From: Candidatus Poribacteria bacterium
GTDB taxonomy: Bacteria; Poribacteria; WGA-4E; GCA-2687025
Direction of reading: 5' to 3'
NCBI GenBank assembly: GCA_028818695.1
Contig: JAPPNK010000030.1
Location: 1-64,000, forward strand
Length of the DNA: 64,000 nt
Below the pieces are notes generated by a model. The model worked only from the letters and a program-made list of their open reading frames with translations. It made no database searches and had not been told where the DNA came from. Every line of letters begins with the position of its first letter. Position 1 is the first letter of the stretch. Positions 34,540 through 43,688 of this stretch are shown piece by piece. The translations under genes and the position numbers were made by a program.

Positions 34540-35889
34540 ATGAGTGCATCCGACAATTTCGACTTTGACGCAGCCGTCCTTTCGCAGATGGAGAATATCC
34601 GGCGGGTCGCCCGCCGCTGTCTGCGCAATCCCGATGAGATTGACGACCTCGTCCAAGAAACCGTTCTGAAAGCGTATGCGAGCAGGGACCGCCTCCGCGA
34701 CACTGCAAAATTCAACCGCTGGATCGCCGGCATCGCCCGCAACACAGCGCTCGACTGGAATCGCCGCGCGCTTTACCGAAATGAGCGTGAAGCCCCAATG
34801 GACCAGCTCATCGAACTGCCCGACTTTAGAGCGCTCCGCTTTAAAGCGCTCCACGACGCCCTAGAAGAAGCGGAGGAGCGGGAACAGCTCCACAGGGCGA
34901 TGGGGCGTCTCAACAGAGAAGATCGGGAGATGCTGCGCACCCGTTATTTTGACGAAGCCTCATACGGGGAACTTCAACAGAAATACGGGCTGTCCTATTC
35001 GGCGGTCGGCTTTCGTCTTCATCGGGCGAAGGCGCGTCTTCGCAAGCTGCTCGCATCGACCGCCGCCGCGTTCATTGCCGTCTTCGCAGGCATGAAACGC
35101 GCGGCATGGGGTGGCATACTGCTCATGGCTAAAACAACGAAAATCGTCGTCGGCGCTGCCGTTGCCGCCGCAGGAATTCTGATTGGCGGGTATCTCTGGC
35201 TCAACAACGCTGGCGCCGAGCCTGAATCTGCCATCAGCGCGTTGACGCTCGAAGAGCAAAGCCCGCGCGTGACGCCGCTCTCCGCGGTGAAGACAACCGG
35301 CGGCGAGAGCGCGTTCGACAGCCCGGCCATTCAATCCGAAGCTGTCCAAGTCGACGGCGAAGCGTCCGCGGCGGCGCTGGTCTCCAACGCCGACCATGAA
35401 ACGACGATGGCGGCTCCCGTTGAAACGGAAGCGGAAGAAGACGCCGTTGAGGAGGCGGATAAGCAAGCGGCGATCGCTGCCTTCAAAGCGTTTCAGAACG
35501 CAATGCGCGCGCTCGATTTAGAAAAAGCGCAGAGCATGGCGCGCGGCGAAGCGTATGATTCCCTAGGTCTATTTGCGCAGCTGCTTGATCAAGCAGACAA
35601 TTTAGAGGTACATCCGCCGGAGAATCCGCCGGTCGACGAGTTTGTCTATGCGGATGGCGAGCTGCGCGTCTCCGTCGATGGCGGTCTCCCGACCGTCCTG
35701 CGCAAAACGGACGGCGAATGGTATGTGGAATCGATGCCTGCCGCCATTTCCTCCTCCAAAACGGTCAAGGACGAACATGGAAACGTTCTGGAACATATCG
35801 AAACGGGGAACCTTCCCTTGACTCCTGAAAGCCTTGAGTTGATCTCGGAAATCGCGGAAGTTTCGGAAGTTGCATCGGTTTCGAAATAA
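34540..35889 (+). CDS. Membrane-tethered ECF-type sigma factor 4
   Basis: 449 residues, closest to copy 3: regions 2 (DDLVQETVLKAYASRDRL) and 4 (LSYSAVGFRLHRAKARLRKL), transmembrane segment (VVGAAVAAAGILIGGYLWL), acidic linker, and NTF2/DUF4878-like domain (KQAAIAAFKAFQNAMRALDL, FVYADGELRVSVDGG, TVLRKTDGEWYVESMP). Between regions 2 and 4 it has a small in-frame duplication (DFRALRFKALHD) that copy 3 lacks. The internal ATG at 35125 is present but its ribosome site is weakened to GGTGG. It converges on the sialidase-like gene. Confidence 0.82.
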   Translation: MSASDNFDFDAAVLSQMENIRRVARRCLRNPDEIDDLVQETVLKAYASRDRLRDTAKFNRWIAGIARNTALDWNRRALYRNEREAPMDQLIELPDFRALRFKALHDALEEAEEREQLHRAMGRLNREDREMLRTRYFDEASYGELQQKYGLSYSAVGFRLHRAKARLRKLLASTAAAFIAVFAGMKRAAWGGILLMAKTTKIVVGAAVAAAGILIGGYLWLNNAGAEPESAISALTLEEQSPRVTPLSAVKTTGGESAFDSPAIQSEAVQVDGEASAAALVSNADHETTMAAPVETEAEEDAVEEADKQAAIAAFKAFQNAMRALDLEKAQSMARGEAYDSLGLFAQLLDQADNLEVHPPENPPVDEFVYADGELRVSVDGGLPTVLRKTDGEWYVESMPAAISSSKTVKDEHGNVLEHIETGNLPLTPESLELISEIAEVSEVASVSK

Positions 35890-35943
35890 GGGCGTCGGGG
35901 GCGGGCGGAGCTGCATAAGCCGACTCCGTTTGCGCCCGGGCGC

Positions 35944-37155
35944 TCACCCCGCCTCAATCCGCGCCCATTTGATCGCATTCGCCCGCGGGTCGCCCTGATG
36001 CGAGCTGTACACAACATTCAAAACACCGTCCCGCGCTTGAATGATGGACGGGTAGGAGCTGCGCGCCCCGTCGTCACGCTCTAGATGCAGCGTTCGCGCC
36101 CAAGACGCCCCCTCATCCTCCGAGAACGAGACGGCGAGGCTGTGCCGCCCCCGCTCCGTGTCGTTATACGCCAAAGCCCACCGCCCGTCCGACAGCGTTA
36201 CAATGTCGGCGCCCGACCCTGGATTCGGCAGCTCCGAGTCGATCACATCGCTCCATGTCATGCCGTTGTCGGTCGACTCGGCGTAGTGCAGCCGTTTTGG
36301 GGGAGGTCCGTTGTCGCGCATATAGGCGGCGAGCGTTCCATCCGCTTTGACGGCGACGCTCGGCTGAATGCTTCCTGCGCCGACCAGCGGCTCGCTGAAC
36401 TGCCATGTTTCGCCGCTGTCGTCCGACAATGCCATGAGCGAAAAGCTGAACCCGTCCGAATAGAGCGGCAGGATGAGGCGTCCGCCGTTCACAATGATCG
36501 CCTTATTTTTGGTTTGCCATCCCATGCGCCGAAAATACGGGTAGCCGATGTCGGTCGGCGTTTCGGTTCCGTCCTCGTTTTTTAAAATGCCGCGGCGCGT
36601 CATCGGCTCGCCGGCGGCGTTGGCGATCATCCGCGCGCTCCATTCATTCCAGCGCGCCTGCAGCTCAGGGTCTCCGCCAAGCCGCTTTCCGTACGATTCC
36701 GCCTGGCGCTTCACAGACGCCAGAAAGCGGTCGTCTGGCTGAACGCCTTTCTGCGCCGGGCTGCCGGGCTTCACAAAGATGGTCTTCTGCCAGTCCCATT
36801 TCGGCGCGCCTTCTCCCTCAAACCGCTCGCTCATGCGCGCCTGCAGCAGCGACGTGTCCCACTGATGCGCGATCACCGTATACCAGACGAGCCAGAGCCG
36901 ACCGCGCGGATCCCAAAACAGGATCGGGTTCACATCTGGAAAGCCTGGAACGTCCGCCATCAAAAACGGGGCGCTCCACTCGCGAGAGCCGCTTTTCAAC
37001 CGCGCGCCCATGATGCGCACATCGTCCGCATTGCGTTCGCCCGACCCCTGAAACCAAGCCGCCAGCAAATCTCCGCCCGGCGTCTCTACGACGGTTGAGC
37101 CGTGCGTATGTTCCCTGACGCGCGGAAAAATCTCCCGCTTCTCTATCAAGTTCAT
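35944..37155 (-). CDS. Sialidase-like (BNR/Asp-box) protein
   Basis: 403 residues, no signal peptide. Three Asp boxes are visible (SDDSGETW, STDNGMTW, SEDEGASW), typical of six-bladed sialidase-fold propellers. Other stretches: GSTVVETPGGDLLAAWFQGS near the N-terminus and VDIVTLSDGRWALAYND-like blades further on. Members of this exo-alpha-sialidase superfamily include true sialidases and many carbohydrate-binding relatives, so the substrate is open. The ATG overlaps the stop of the M20 gene by four bases. It is the last gene of the long minus-strand run. Confidence 0.8.
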   Translation of the reverse strand: MNLIEKREIFPRVREHTHGSTVVETPGGDLLAAWFQGSGERNADDVRIMGARLKSGSREWSAPFLMADVPGFPDVNPILFWDPRGRLWLVWYTVIAHQWDTSLLQARMSERFEGEGAPKWDWQKTIFVKPGSPAQKGVQPDDRFLASVKRQAESYGKRLGGDPELQARWNEWSARMIANAAGEPMTRRGILKNEDGTETPTDIGYPYFRRMGWQTKNKAIIVNGGRLILPLYSDGFSFSLMALSDDSGETWQFSEPLVGAGSIQPSVAVKADGTLAAYMRDNGPPPKRLHYAESTDNGMTWSDVIDSELPNPGSGADIVTLSDGRWALAYNDTERGRHSLAVSFSEDEGASWARTLHLERDDGARSSYPSIIQARDGVLNVVYSSHQGDPRANAIKWARIEAG

Positions 37156-38318
37156 CTGAACCTCATCGCTGTTGTTTTGTAGATATTCACCGCCGCCTCA
37201 ACCTGCGCGCAGTCGACCCATTCGACCGCCGCGTGCGCTTGGTCAATGCTGCCGGGTCCTAGCACAACCGCCGGGATTCCCGCCGCCGCATATTTGCTGG
37301 CGTCTGTGCCGAAGGGAACCCCCGCCGTCTCGGCGCGTCCGAGCGTCTCTTCCCGCGCCGACTGCGCCGCTTGAACAATTTGCGACTCTTCCGCCGTTTC
37401 AAACGGCTCCATCATCATGAACGGCGGCTCCAGATCGGCGCGCAGGTCGGGGTCAAGGCGCGCCGCCTCTTTAACGAGCGCGCGCAGGGGAGCCTCCGCC
37501 TCCTCGGCGTTTTCGCCGGGTATGAGCCGCCGGTCGATCTCAACAACGCACTCATGCGGGACGATGTTCACCTGCGTTCCGCCGCGGATGACGCCGATAT
37601 TGAGCGCGGCTCCGCCTGTCAGCGGATGCGTTTTTGAAAAAACGGACGGCGCCATCTCCGTCTCTATGCGCTGAATCAGCCCCGCCGCCTTCACAATCGC
37701 GTTCACCCCCAGCTGCGGCTTGGAGCTGTGCGCCGAGACGCCCTCCACGCGCAGCGTCAAACGGCACACCCCGTTGTGCGCCCTCACAACGCGCAGGTCG
37801 GTCGGCTCCGACACCACAACCGCGTTCGCGCGCGTCGCGGAAGCCAATCGAGAGGCGCCCGCAAGCCCCTTCTCCTCGTCCGCGACGCCGGCAAACTGAA
37901 TGTCGCATGGCGGAACGCAGCCCTCTTCTTTCAGTTCGCGCAGAGCCAGCATCATCGCCGCGCCGCCCGCCTTTGTGTCGCATGCCCCGCGCCCGTACAG
38001 CTTGCCGTCTCGGACATGCGGCTCAAACGGCGGAATCGTCATCATCTCGGCAGACGCGGTGTCCATGTGCGATTCAAACAGCAAAGCTCGGCTGCGGTCG
38101 CGCCCGGGAAGCGTCGCAACAATGTTGCATCGCCCGGGCAGAACCTCGTCCGTCTCGGTATCGATTCCGCATTCGGAGAAGAACCGCTGAATGAAGGCGA
38201 CCATTCCCTCCTCGCCGCGCGAGCCGCCCGGCAAGCCTGGGTTGACGCTTTCAATGGACACCGCCTCCTGCAGCAGCGCGATGACAGGGCGCGAATCGAA
38301 CGTCCATGGGTCGTTCAA
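37152..38318 (-). CDS. M20-family deacylase/peptidase (ArgE/DapE type)
   Basis: 388 residues. Two-zinc M20 amidohydrolase: metal ligands in FESHMDT (His), GRGACDTKAG (Asp), GVADEEKG (Glu-Glu) and VVSEPTD (Glu/Asp). The dimerisation domain lies in the middle (SAHSSKPQLGVNAIVKA). The family removes acyl groups from amino acids or cleaves dipeptides; the exact substrate (N-acetylornithine, succinyl-diaminopimelate or other) cannot be told. It follows pspA by 16 bases. Confidence 0.86.
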   Translation of the reverse strand: MNDPWTFDSRPVIALLQEAVSIESVNPGLPGGSRGEEGMVAFIQRFFSECGIDTETDEVLPGRCNIVATLPGRDRSRALLFESHMDTASAEMMTIPPFEPHVRDGKLYGRGACDTKAGGAAMMLALRELKEEGCVPPCDIQFAGVADEEKGLAGASRLASATRANAVVVSEPTDLRVVRAHNGVCRLTLRVEGVSAHSSKPQLGVNAIVKAAGLIQRIETEMAPSVFSKTHPLTGGAALNIGVIRGGTQVNIVPHECVVEIDRRLIPGENAEEAEAPLRALVKEAARLDPDLRADLEPPFMMMEPFETAEESQIVQAAQSAREETLGRAETAGVPFGTDASKYAAAGIPAVVLGPGSIDQAHAAVEWVDCAQVEAAVNIYKTTAMRFR

Positions 38319-38334
38319 ACGTCGCTCCGTTCTG

Positions 38335-39033
38335 TTAGGAGCTCAGCGGTTTCTTTTTTGCCGACTCCATCAGGCGCGCCACCTCGTCGTCCACCGCTGT
38401 GCTTCCGGCGGAGCCGTATTTCGACTCCAACGACTGCTGCGACTGCTCCGTCGCGTCCACAGACAGCTCCTCCCACGCCTCCGCTTCCGTTTCAACCGTG
38501 TTCACCTCTTTTTCTAGGTTGTCCAGAGCGGCAAGCGGGCTGTCGCCGCCTGCGAAGGAGGAGGACGCTTTCGCCAGCTCTTGACGCACCTTCGCGCCCT
38601 CAAGCCGCGCGTTCAGGCGCACCAGGTTGCTCTCCGCCCCTGCCACCTTCGCCCGCGCCCTGTTCACCTGCGACCGCAGCTGGGCGACCAGCTGGTTGTT
38701 GCGTTCAATTTCGGCAATGAGCGTCGAACGGCGTTCATCCGCCATCGCGCGCTGCGACAACGCCTCGCGCACATCATCTTCAGAACCTGCCGCCGCGGCG
38801 CGCTCGGCGTAACTTTGAAACTTGTCCGCGTCCGCTTCCGCCTGCGCATGCTCCCGCTGCAGCTGCTTGTTCGAAGCGATCAGCTGCGCAATCTTGGAGG
38901 TGAACTCCGCAATCTGCTTCTTGCTGTCCTCAATCGCAAAACGGCTGTCGCGCACAGGGTCGGCCATCGCTTTTGCCGCCGCTTCATCCTTTGCGCGAAA
39001 CCAGTTCTTCAACGCCCCAAACACTTTCGCCAT
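38335..39033 (-). CDS. pspA: PspA/IM30 family protein
   Basis: 232 residues, almost entirely coiled coil, as in PspA/Vipp1 (ESCRT-III-like membrane-remodelling proteins acting on the inner face of the cytoplasmic membrane). Recognisable stretches: MAKVFGALKNWFRAKDEAAA, MADPVRDSRFAIEDSKKQIA, RMADERRSTL-like helix 3 region and LNARLEGAKVRQEL. The surrounding genes (DUF2170-like, DUF350) parallel the E. coli yjfIJKL cluster, in which YjfJ is the PspA member, so this is closer to YjfJ than to the stress-induced PspA of pspABC. Confidence 0.86.
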   Translation of the reverse strand: MAKVFGALKNWFRAKDEAAAKAMADPVRDSRFAIEDSKKQIAEFTSKIAQLIASNKQLQREHAQAEADADKFQSYAERAAAAGSEDDVREALSQRAMADERRSTLIAEIERNNQLVAQLRSQVNRARAKVAGAESNLVRLNARLEGAKVRQELAKASSSFAGGDSPLAALDNLEKEVNTVETEAEAWEELSVDATEQSQQSLESKYGSAGSTAVDDEVARLMESAKKKPLSS

Positions 39034-39057
39034 CGGTTCGCTCCTTTCCTTTTCGCT

Positions 39058-39507
39058 TTATTCGTTTTCATCCATGCCTGTATGCAGCACATCCCAGCTC
39101 GCCGCCAGAGCCGACCAGAGGCTGTCCATCGACGAAATCAGCTCCGTCGGCGACAGATCGCCCAGCGGAAGGCTGTCGGTCAACACAACCGGCCACTCGT
39201 CCGGATCGTCCAGATCTGGGTTGTCCGACGCGGTGATGACCGCAAACGCATACGGGCGAACCCGCGTGTTCGCGTCCAGACAGGCGACCGTGAACTCCAG
39301 CTCCCGATCGTCCAGCACATCGCCCAGAACCGCCAGCTGGCATGTGATGGACAGCTCCTGCCGCGCCTCGTTGATCGTCAGCGTCGCCGCAAAAGGCGCC
39401 TCCTGTCCGCCGACGCCGATGGACACCGACCCCTCTGACACGACAGGCTCATAGCCGTTTTCTTCCAAAACCTCCGCAACCTGCTCAAGCGTTTCAATAT
39501 CGGACAT
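39058..39507 (-). CDS. YjfI/DUF2170-like protein
   Basis: 149 residues, acidic, cytoplasmic. The layout (N-terminal IETLEQVAEVLEENGYEP helix, beta core, and LPLGDLSPTELISSMDSLW near the end) resembles DUF2170 (E. coli YjfI), which also precedes a pspA-type gene. The assignment rests on pattern and neighbourhood, so YbjN-like or other secretion-chaperone-like folds remain possible. 24 bases before pspA. Confidence 0.6.
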   Translation of the reverse strand: MSDIETLEQVAEVLEENGYEPVVSEGSVSIGVGGQEAPFAATLTINEARQELSITCQLAVLGDVLDDRELEFTVACLDANTRVRPYAFAVITASDNPDLDDPDEWPVVLTDSLPLGDLSPTELISSMDSLWSALAASWDVLHTGMDENE

Positions 39508-39540
39508 GAACGATCCTCCAGACCGAAATAGCCTTGACCT

Positions 39541-41136
39541 CTAATAGTATGCCCAGCGCGGGTCGTCATAATAGTGTATCAGAATTGGCTTCATTAAGGT
39601 ATTCGGATTCGCGTCAATTTCGGCGACATCCTTGCCGAACGCAAACATCGCCGACAGCGACGCCTCCGTCAAATACAGCGTCGGAACCGAAAGCTGTATC
39701 TCGTCGGGAGAGGCGGGCTGCGCCGCGCCGAGATTGAAGCCCCAGTTGCCCATCGACGGCACTTCCAGATGGTACGCCAGCGTCGAAGCGTAGCCGGCGG
39801 CTTCCATTGAGCGGTGAATGCACCAGAACGCGGCGCGCGAAAAAAATGGAGACGCGCTCTGCGTTGCGACTGTACCGCCGTCTGTCAGGCGCGAACGCAG
39901 GATGCGGTAAAACTCGACGCTGTATAGCTTCGCCAGCGACTCATGATTCGGGTCAGGCAGGTCAATGATTGCGGCGTCAAACTGCTCCGCCGTTTTTTCA
40001 ACAAACTTGAACGCGTCCTCATAAACAATGCGCAGCTTCGGATGATCTAAAGAGCGCTCATTCAATGCGGCGATCTCAGGGTTGTTTCGGCACATCTCCA
40101 CGATCGTCGAGTCGATATCGACCAGCGTTATCTGTTCAACATCGGGGTATTTTAAAACCTCGCGGACCGCCAGCCCGTCTCCTCCGCCCAGTATCAGGAC
40201 GCGCGCGCGCCGTTTTGCCAGACTCATCGCCGGATGAACGAGCGCCTCATGGTAACGGTATTCGTCGACAGAGCTGAACTGGATTTGACCATCGATGAAG
40301 AGGCGGAGATCGTCGCCGCGCTTCGCTGTTGCGGCATAGGGCGGCGGCTCGCTTTTATCAGGGGATAGGCGCGGTCCTGCCTCCCGCGTGACAACCGCCC
40401 GCTGATACGGCGACCGTACCGAAGCGGCGATGCGCGACGCATACAACCGCCCCTCCAGGCTCGCATACACCGCGTCCGCTTTAACCGTTAAAAAACCGAG
40501 CGCGGCGGCAGAACCCGCCAAACATACGGCTAACAAACGGCGCGTCTCCGCCTCTTTCCAGCGCTGCGCCAAAACGGCTCCCCCAATGACGACATTGAAC
40601 AGACCCACGACGAACCCCGATTGAATGAGGCCGAGCGACTTCAACAGAAGATACGGAAAAGCGACCGCGCCGGCCAACGCGCCGATGTAATCGAACGCGA
40701 GCGCCTTCGCAAGGGCGTCCTGAAGCGACGCGCGCTCCCGCATCAAGCGCGTCAAAAGCGGTATCTCAAGACCGACCAAAGCCCCGATGACGAGTATGAG
40801 CGCATACATCGCCGCCGCATACGCCGTCTCCGACTCTAAATACACATACGCCGCAAACAGAAGCGACGACGAAACGCCCCCGATGAGACCGAGCGCCGCC
40901 TCCACCAGTATGAACCGATCCAGAATTCGGCTCTCGATATACTTCGACAGAAAAGAACCCACTCCCATCGAGAACATGAAGAGGCCGATGGTGATCGAGA
41001 ACTGGTGAACCGTGTTGCCGAGAAGATAGGAGGAGACCGCCGCGATGATCAGCTCATACACGATAGCGCAGGCGGCGGCCGCCATGACCGCAAACAGCAG
41101 CAGACGCCCCCGATCTGCGCCCGGCTCCGCTTTCAT
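39541..41136 (-). CDS. Membrane-fused spermidine-synthase-like aminopropyltransferase
   Basis: 531 residues. The N-terminal 215 residues contain about seven membrane segments (FAVMAAAACAIVYELIIAAV, FSITIGLFMFSMGVGSF, ALILVIGALVGLEIPLL and others). The C-terminal half is a polyamine-synthase-like fold with VLILGGGDGLAVREVLKY, LVDIDSTIVEMC, VYEDAFKFVE and AAIIDLPDPN, so the nucleotide-binding loop and the Asp of the active site are kept. Such membrane-fused forms occur with DUF350 and DUF4178 genes. The donor would be decarboxylated S-adenosylmethionine; no speD is in the window. Overlaps the upstream DUF2617-like gene by four bases. Confidence 0.88.
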   Translation of the reverse strand: MKAEPGADRGRLLLFAVMAAAACAIVYELIIAAVSSYLLGNTVHQFSITIGLFMFSMGVGSFLSKYIESRILDRFILVEAALGLIGGVSSSLLFAAYVYLESETAYAAAMYALILVIGALVGLEIPLLTRLMRERASLQDALAKALAFDYIGALAGAVAFPYLLLKSLGLIQSGFVVGLFNVVIGGAVLAQRWKEAETRRLLAVCLAGSAAALGFLTVKADAVYASLEGRLYASRIAASVRSPYQRAVVTREAGPRLSPDKSEPPPYAATAKRGDDLRLFIDGQIQFSSVDEYRYHEALVHPAMSLAKRRARVLILGGGDGLAVREVLKYPDVEQITLVDIDSTIVEMCRNNPEIAALNERSLDHPKLRIVYEDAFKFVEKTAEQFDAAIIDLPDPNHESLAKLYSVEFYRILRSRLTDGGTVATQSASPFFSRAAFWCIHRSMEAAGYASTLAYHLEVPSMGNWGFNLGAAQPASPDEIQLSVPTLYLTEASLSAMFAFGKDVAEIDANPNTLMKPILIHYYDDPRWAYY

Positions 41137-41672
41137 GGCGCGTCCACCGCGATGAGCGTCCGCGTTTTGACATGCGCCCGCTCTTTCGGGTAGGAATGGT
41201 AGGAGACCATCTCAAACAGGGACGGCTCCACGCGCGCCGCTTGAATGCGCGTCACCGCCTGCGCTTCCGAGGCGCAGCCCGACGGGTACGCATACTCCAA
41301 CAGCGGCTCCGCGGACGGTTCCAACCGCAGCGGCGAACGCTCCGCGGCGATCTCGATGCGGTAAAGCATTGTGCCGATTCGCTTTTCAACCGAAACGCAG
41401 GAGAGATCGGACGCCTCGGCGACAGGATCCGCCTCTGCGCCTAGAACGGCTGTGCAGGTCAAGGTTTCGGTCAAGGCGGCGCCGCCCGCCCTGAAACGGC
41501 ACACATGGCTGCTGCCGACGATCCACATCTCCGCCGAATAACGCTCCGACTCCGTCTTGGACTCTGCAAAGACGCGGAACAGGTCTTTTGGCAAGGCGGA
41601 CGGAAACAGCGCAAAACGCAGATCGCCCATGCGCTGGTCCACATACGCGGCGCCGTCATAACGCGGAGACAT
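41133..41672 (-). CDS. DUF2617-like protein
   Basis: 179 residues, cytoplasmic, beta-rich. Placement directly ahead of the spermidine-synthase-like gene, and stretches such as DLRFALFPSALPKDLFRVF and VVGSSH-like IVGSSHVCRF, suggest DUF2617, a family found in DUF350/DUF4178 clusters. The match is by memory and context. It overlaps the flavin oxidase gene by 17 bases. Confidence 0.6.
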   Translation of the reverse strand: MSPRYDGAAYVDQRMGDLRFALFPSALPKDLFRVFAESKTESERYSAEMWIVGSSHVCRFRAGGAALTETLTCTAVLGAEADPVAEASDLSCVSVEKRIGTMLYRIEIAAERSPLRLEPSAEPLLEYAYPSGCASEAQAVTRIQAARVEPSLFEMVSYHSYPKERAHVKTRTLIAVDAP

Positions 41673-43326
41673 ACGACCTGCCTAAACCAGAAAGCGCCGC
41701 TTCCGCCGCCTCAACGCCTGTGCGCGCCGCCTGCTCAAAGACGGGCGCGCCGCCGATATCCGCCCCCGCAAAATGAATCTGCCCGAAGGGGCGGCGCATC
41801 GCCTCGCGGTCGGAACCCCATACGGAACCGGGCTTCGCCGCCGCCATCGCATGCCCCCATTTGCGTATGTCGATGCGCTCAATTTGCTGGCGGATGTTCG
41901 GATGCATGCGCTCCATCTCTTCAAGAACGACGCGCGCCCAGAACTCCCAGCCCTCCTTCAACAGCAGGCTCCGCTGCTCATGAATATCGGGCGTCAGGGC
42001 GGCGTAAAAGGTGAGCGTCCGCGCCGCGCCGAACGGGCGGTTCGCGTCCAGATGCCCGTTGTCGATGTAGCCCAGCCCCCAGCCTTCAAACGCCAGCGTC
42101 TCCCAGCTGGGAGGAACCGCCGCGTCGATCTCGCCGCTGGACAGATGAACCGCCGCCGTCAGCCATGGGACATACTCCAGCCGTGCAAATTCGGTCCGCC
42201 CCGCCGTTTTCAGTTCTGGAATCACATGCGGAGCCGTATGCTTTGGAGCGGCGAACACCGCCTGCCGCGCCTTCACATGAGAAAACGCTCCGCTCTTCAC
42301 ATCCAGCAGCGTCGCCTGAACGCCCTCCGCTGTCCGCTCGATCCGCACCGCGATGGTTCCGAGCGCCAGCTGATCGGAGCGCAAACGGCGCGTCATTCCG
42401 TTCACCAAAAAGCTGTTTCCCTCTTGCCACGAAAGCGTCTGCGGGGCGCGCTCCAGAGGCTCTTCAAAATCGATGAGCGACGAATTCGACTGCGCCCAGA
42501 ACTGAACGCCTGCCCAGGCGGAGACCTGATCAAGCGTTAAGCCGTATTCGTCCATCATGCGGTTGTTCACAAGCCATTTGACAAGTTTTGACCGAACGCC
42601 GATCTTGTCAAGATACTCCAGCATCGTCATTTCGTCCAGCCGGCGAGGCTCCTCCGCCGCGCTCAACGCCTCAAGCGGACGGCCAAACGCGGGGCGGCTC
42701 TCCTCATCGCGCCACTTTGACCAGCGGTAAAGGTCTTGTCGAAACCGCTCATACTCGGACACATCCGCCGACGACGCCAGCGCATACGGAAACAGCCCCT
42801 CCGCCCATTCGTTTCCCGCCAGCAGCTTCGCTTCCAGCTCCGGCACGACATACTGCGGATCAATGATCGGCCAGCCGTCGTCTAGACCCGTTATGACGCC
42901 GAGGTCTTTGTAAATGTCGATAAGGTAGCGGGCGTCCGGCGGCGGAGCCTCCACATAGTGGGCGCCCCATGCGAAGGGGCCGTTCGGTCCCCGCCCCGCC
43001 ATAGAGGTTCCGCCCAGCTCCGTCTCTTTTTCAATCAGCAGTATTTTGTGGACGCCTGCCCGTTCAAGCCGCCAAGCCGCCGCAGCCCCCGCCGCTCCTC
43101 CGCCGACGATGAGAACGTCCAGCAGGGGCGTCTCGGCGGGCGGCTTTGGAAGCGTCAACGCCCCGTCGCGCAGCGAATGGCACCAGGTCGGGTCTTCGCC
43201 AGCCAGCTCGCCGTCAAACGGCAAGGGACCGCCGTCGCTCCTGCATCCATACAGCAGCGGAAAGGCGGCGCCGACTGCGGTCGCTTTTGTCAACCAGGCA
43301 AGGAAATCTCGCCGCGTGGATCTCAC
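41656..43326 (-). CDS. Exported FAD-dependent amine-oxidase-like protein
   Basis: 556 residues. The N-terminus is a Tat-type signal (STRRDFLAWLTKATAVGAAF) ending in a possible lipobox LLYGC. The FAD-binding Rossmann motif is VLIVGGGAAGAAAAWRLERA, followed by LLIEKETELGG. The C-terminal flavin motif has FAGADIGGAPVFEQAARTG. It is an NAD(P)/FAD oxidoreductase of the amine oxidase type, so with the neighbouring aminopropyltransferase a polyamine-like substrate is conceivable but unproven. One base shared with the upstream DUF350 gene. Confidence 0.8.
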   Translation of the reverse strand: MRSTRRDFLAWLTKATAVGAAFPLLYGCRSDGGPLPFDGELAGEDPTWCHSLRDGALTLPKPPAETPLLDVLIVGGGAAGAAAAWRLERAGVHKILLIEKETELGGTSMAGRGPNGPFAWGAHYVEAPPPDARYLIDIYKDLGVITGLDDGWPIIDPQYVVPELEAKLLAGNEWAEGLFPYALASSADVSEYERFRQDLYRWSKWRDEESRPAFGRPLEALSAAEEPRRLDEMTMLEYLDKIGVRSKLVKWLVNNRMMDEYGLTLDQVSAWAGVQFWAQSNSSLIDFEEPLERAPQTLSWQEGNSFLVNGMTRRLRSDQLALGTIAVRIERTAEGVQATLLDVKSGAFSHVKARQAVFAAPKHTAPHVIPELKTAGRTEFARLEYVPWLTAAVHLSSGEIDAAVPPSWETLAFEGWGLGYIDNGHLDANRPFGAARTLTFYAALTPDIHEQRSLLLKEGWEFWARVVLEEMERMHPNIRQQIERIDIRKWGHAMAAAKPGSVWGSDREAMRRPFGQIHFAGADIGGAPVFEQAARTGVEAAEAALSGLGRSYVSAL

Positions 43327-43664
43327 TAAAACGCGATAGCCGCCGCCACAATCAGCCCAAGACCGATCATAATCCCAGCGACAGCGACGCCGGCGGCCGT
43401 GTTGTCGTCTTCAGCAATCTCTTTGTTGAGATCGAACGGCGTGATCATGTCGAACACCTTGAAACTGACCATCAGAACAACAAGCCCTAGAAGGCTGTAG
43501 ATGACGGAATGAACCAGTCCTTTCCACAGATCAGGTCCAAACATCCCCATACCGGAGCCGTCCATGTCCATGGCGATCGCTCCGTCGCCTGTCGCATACG
43601 CCGCCGCGGCGGCCACGATGAAAATAGAAAGCGCCATTGCGCGCCGAACAAATCTCTTTGCCAT
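43326..43664 (-). CDS. DUF350 membrane protein
   Basis: 112 residues. Signal-like first segment (ALSIFIVAAAAAYA) and then membrane segments in the DUF350 pattern: SVIYSLLGLVVLMVSFKVFD, then FDLNKEIAEDDNTAAGVAVA with GIMIGLGLIVAAAIAF at the end. The NKEI..DNTA.G stretch is the family hallmark. E. coli YjfL is a DUF350 protein next to a pspA gene, as here. Confidence 0.85.
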   Translation of the reverse strand: MAKRFVRRAMALSIFIVAAAAAYATGDGAIAMDMDGSGMGMFGPDLWKGLVHSVIYSLLGLVVLMVSFKVFDMITPFDLNKEIAEDDNTAAGVAVAGIMIGLGLIVAAAIAF

Positions 43665-43688
43665 CTCACTCGCCTTTCCCCGTCCTCG

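Noticed and set aside
28485-35889. Reading the sigma genes as frameshifted fusions of separate genes
   Set aside because: Four independent copies keep the same uninterrupted frame through the junction, so the fusion is real.
37728-38720. Long plus-strand frame over the M20 and pspA genes
   Set aside because: Antisense shadow without domains; it runs across two well-supported genes.
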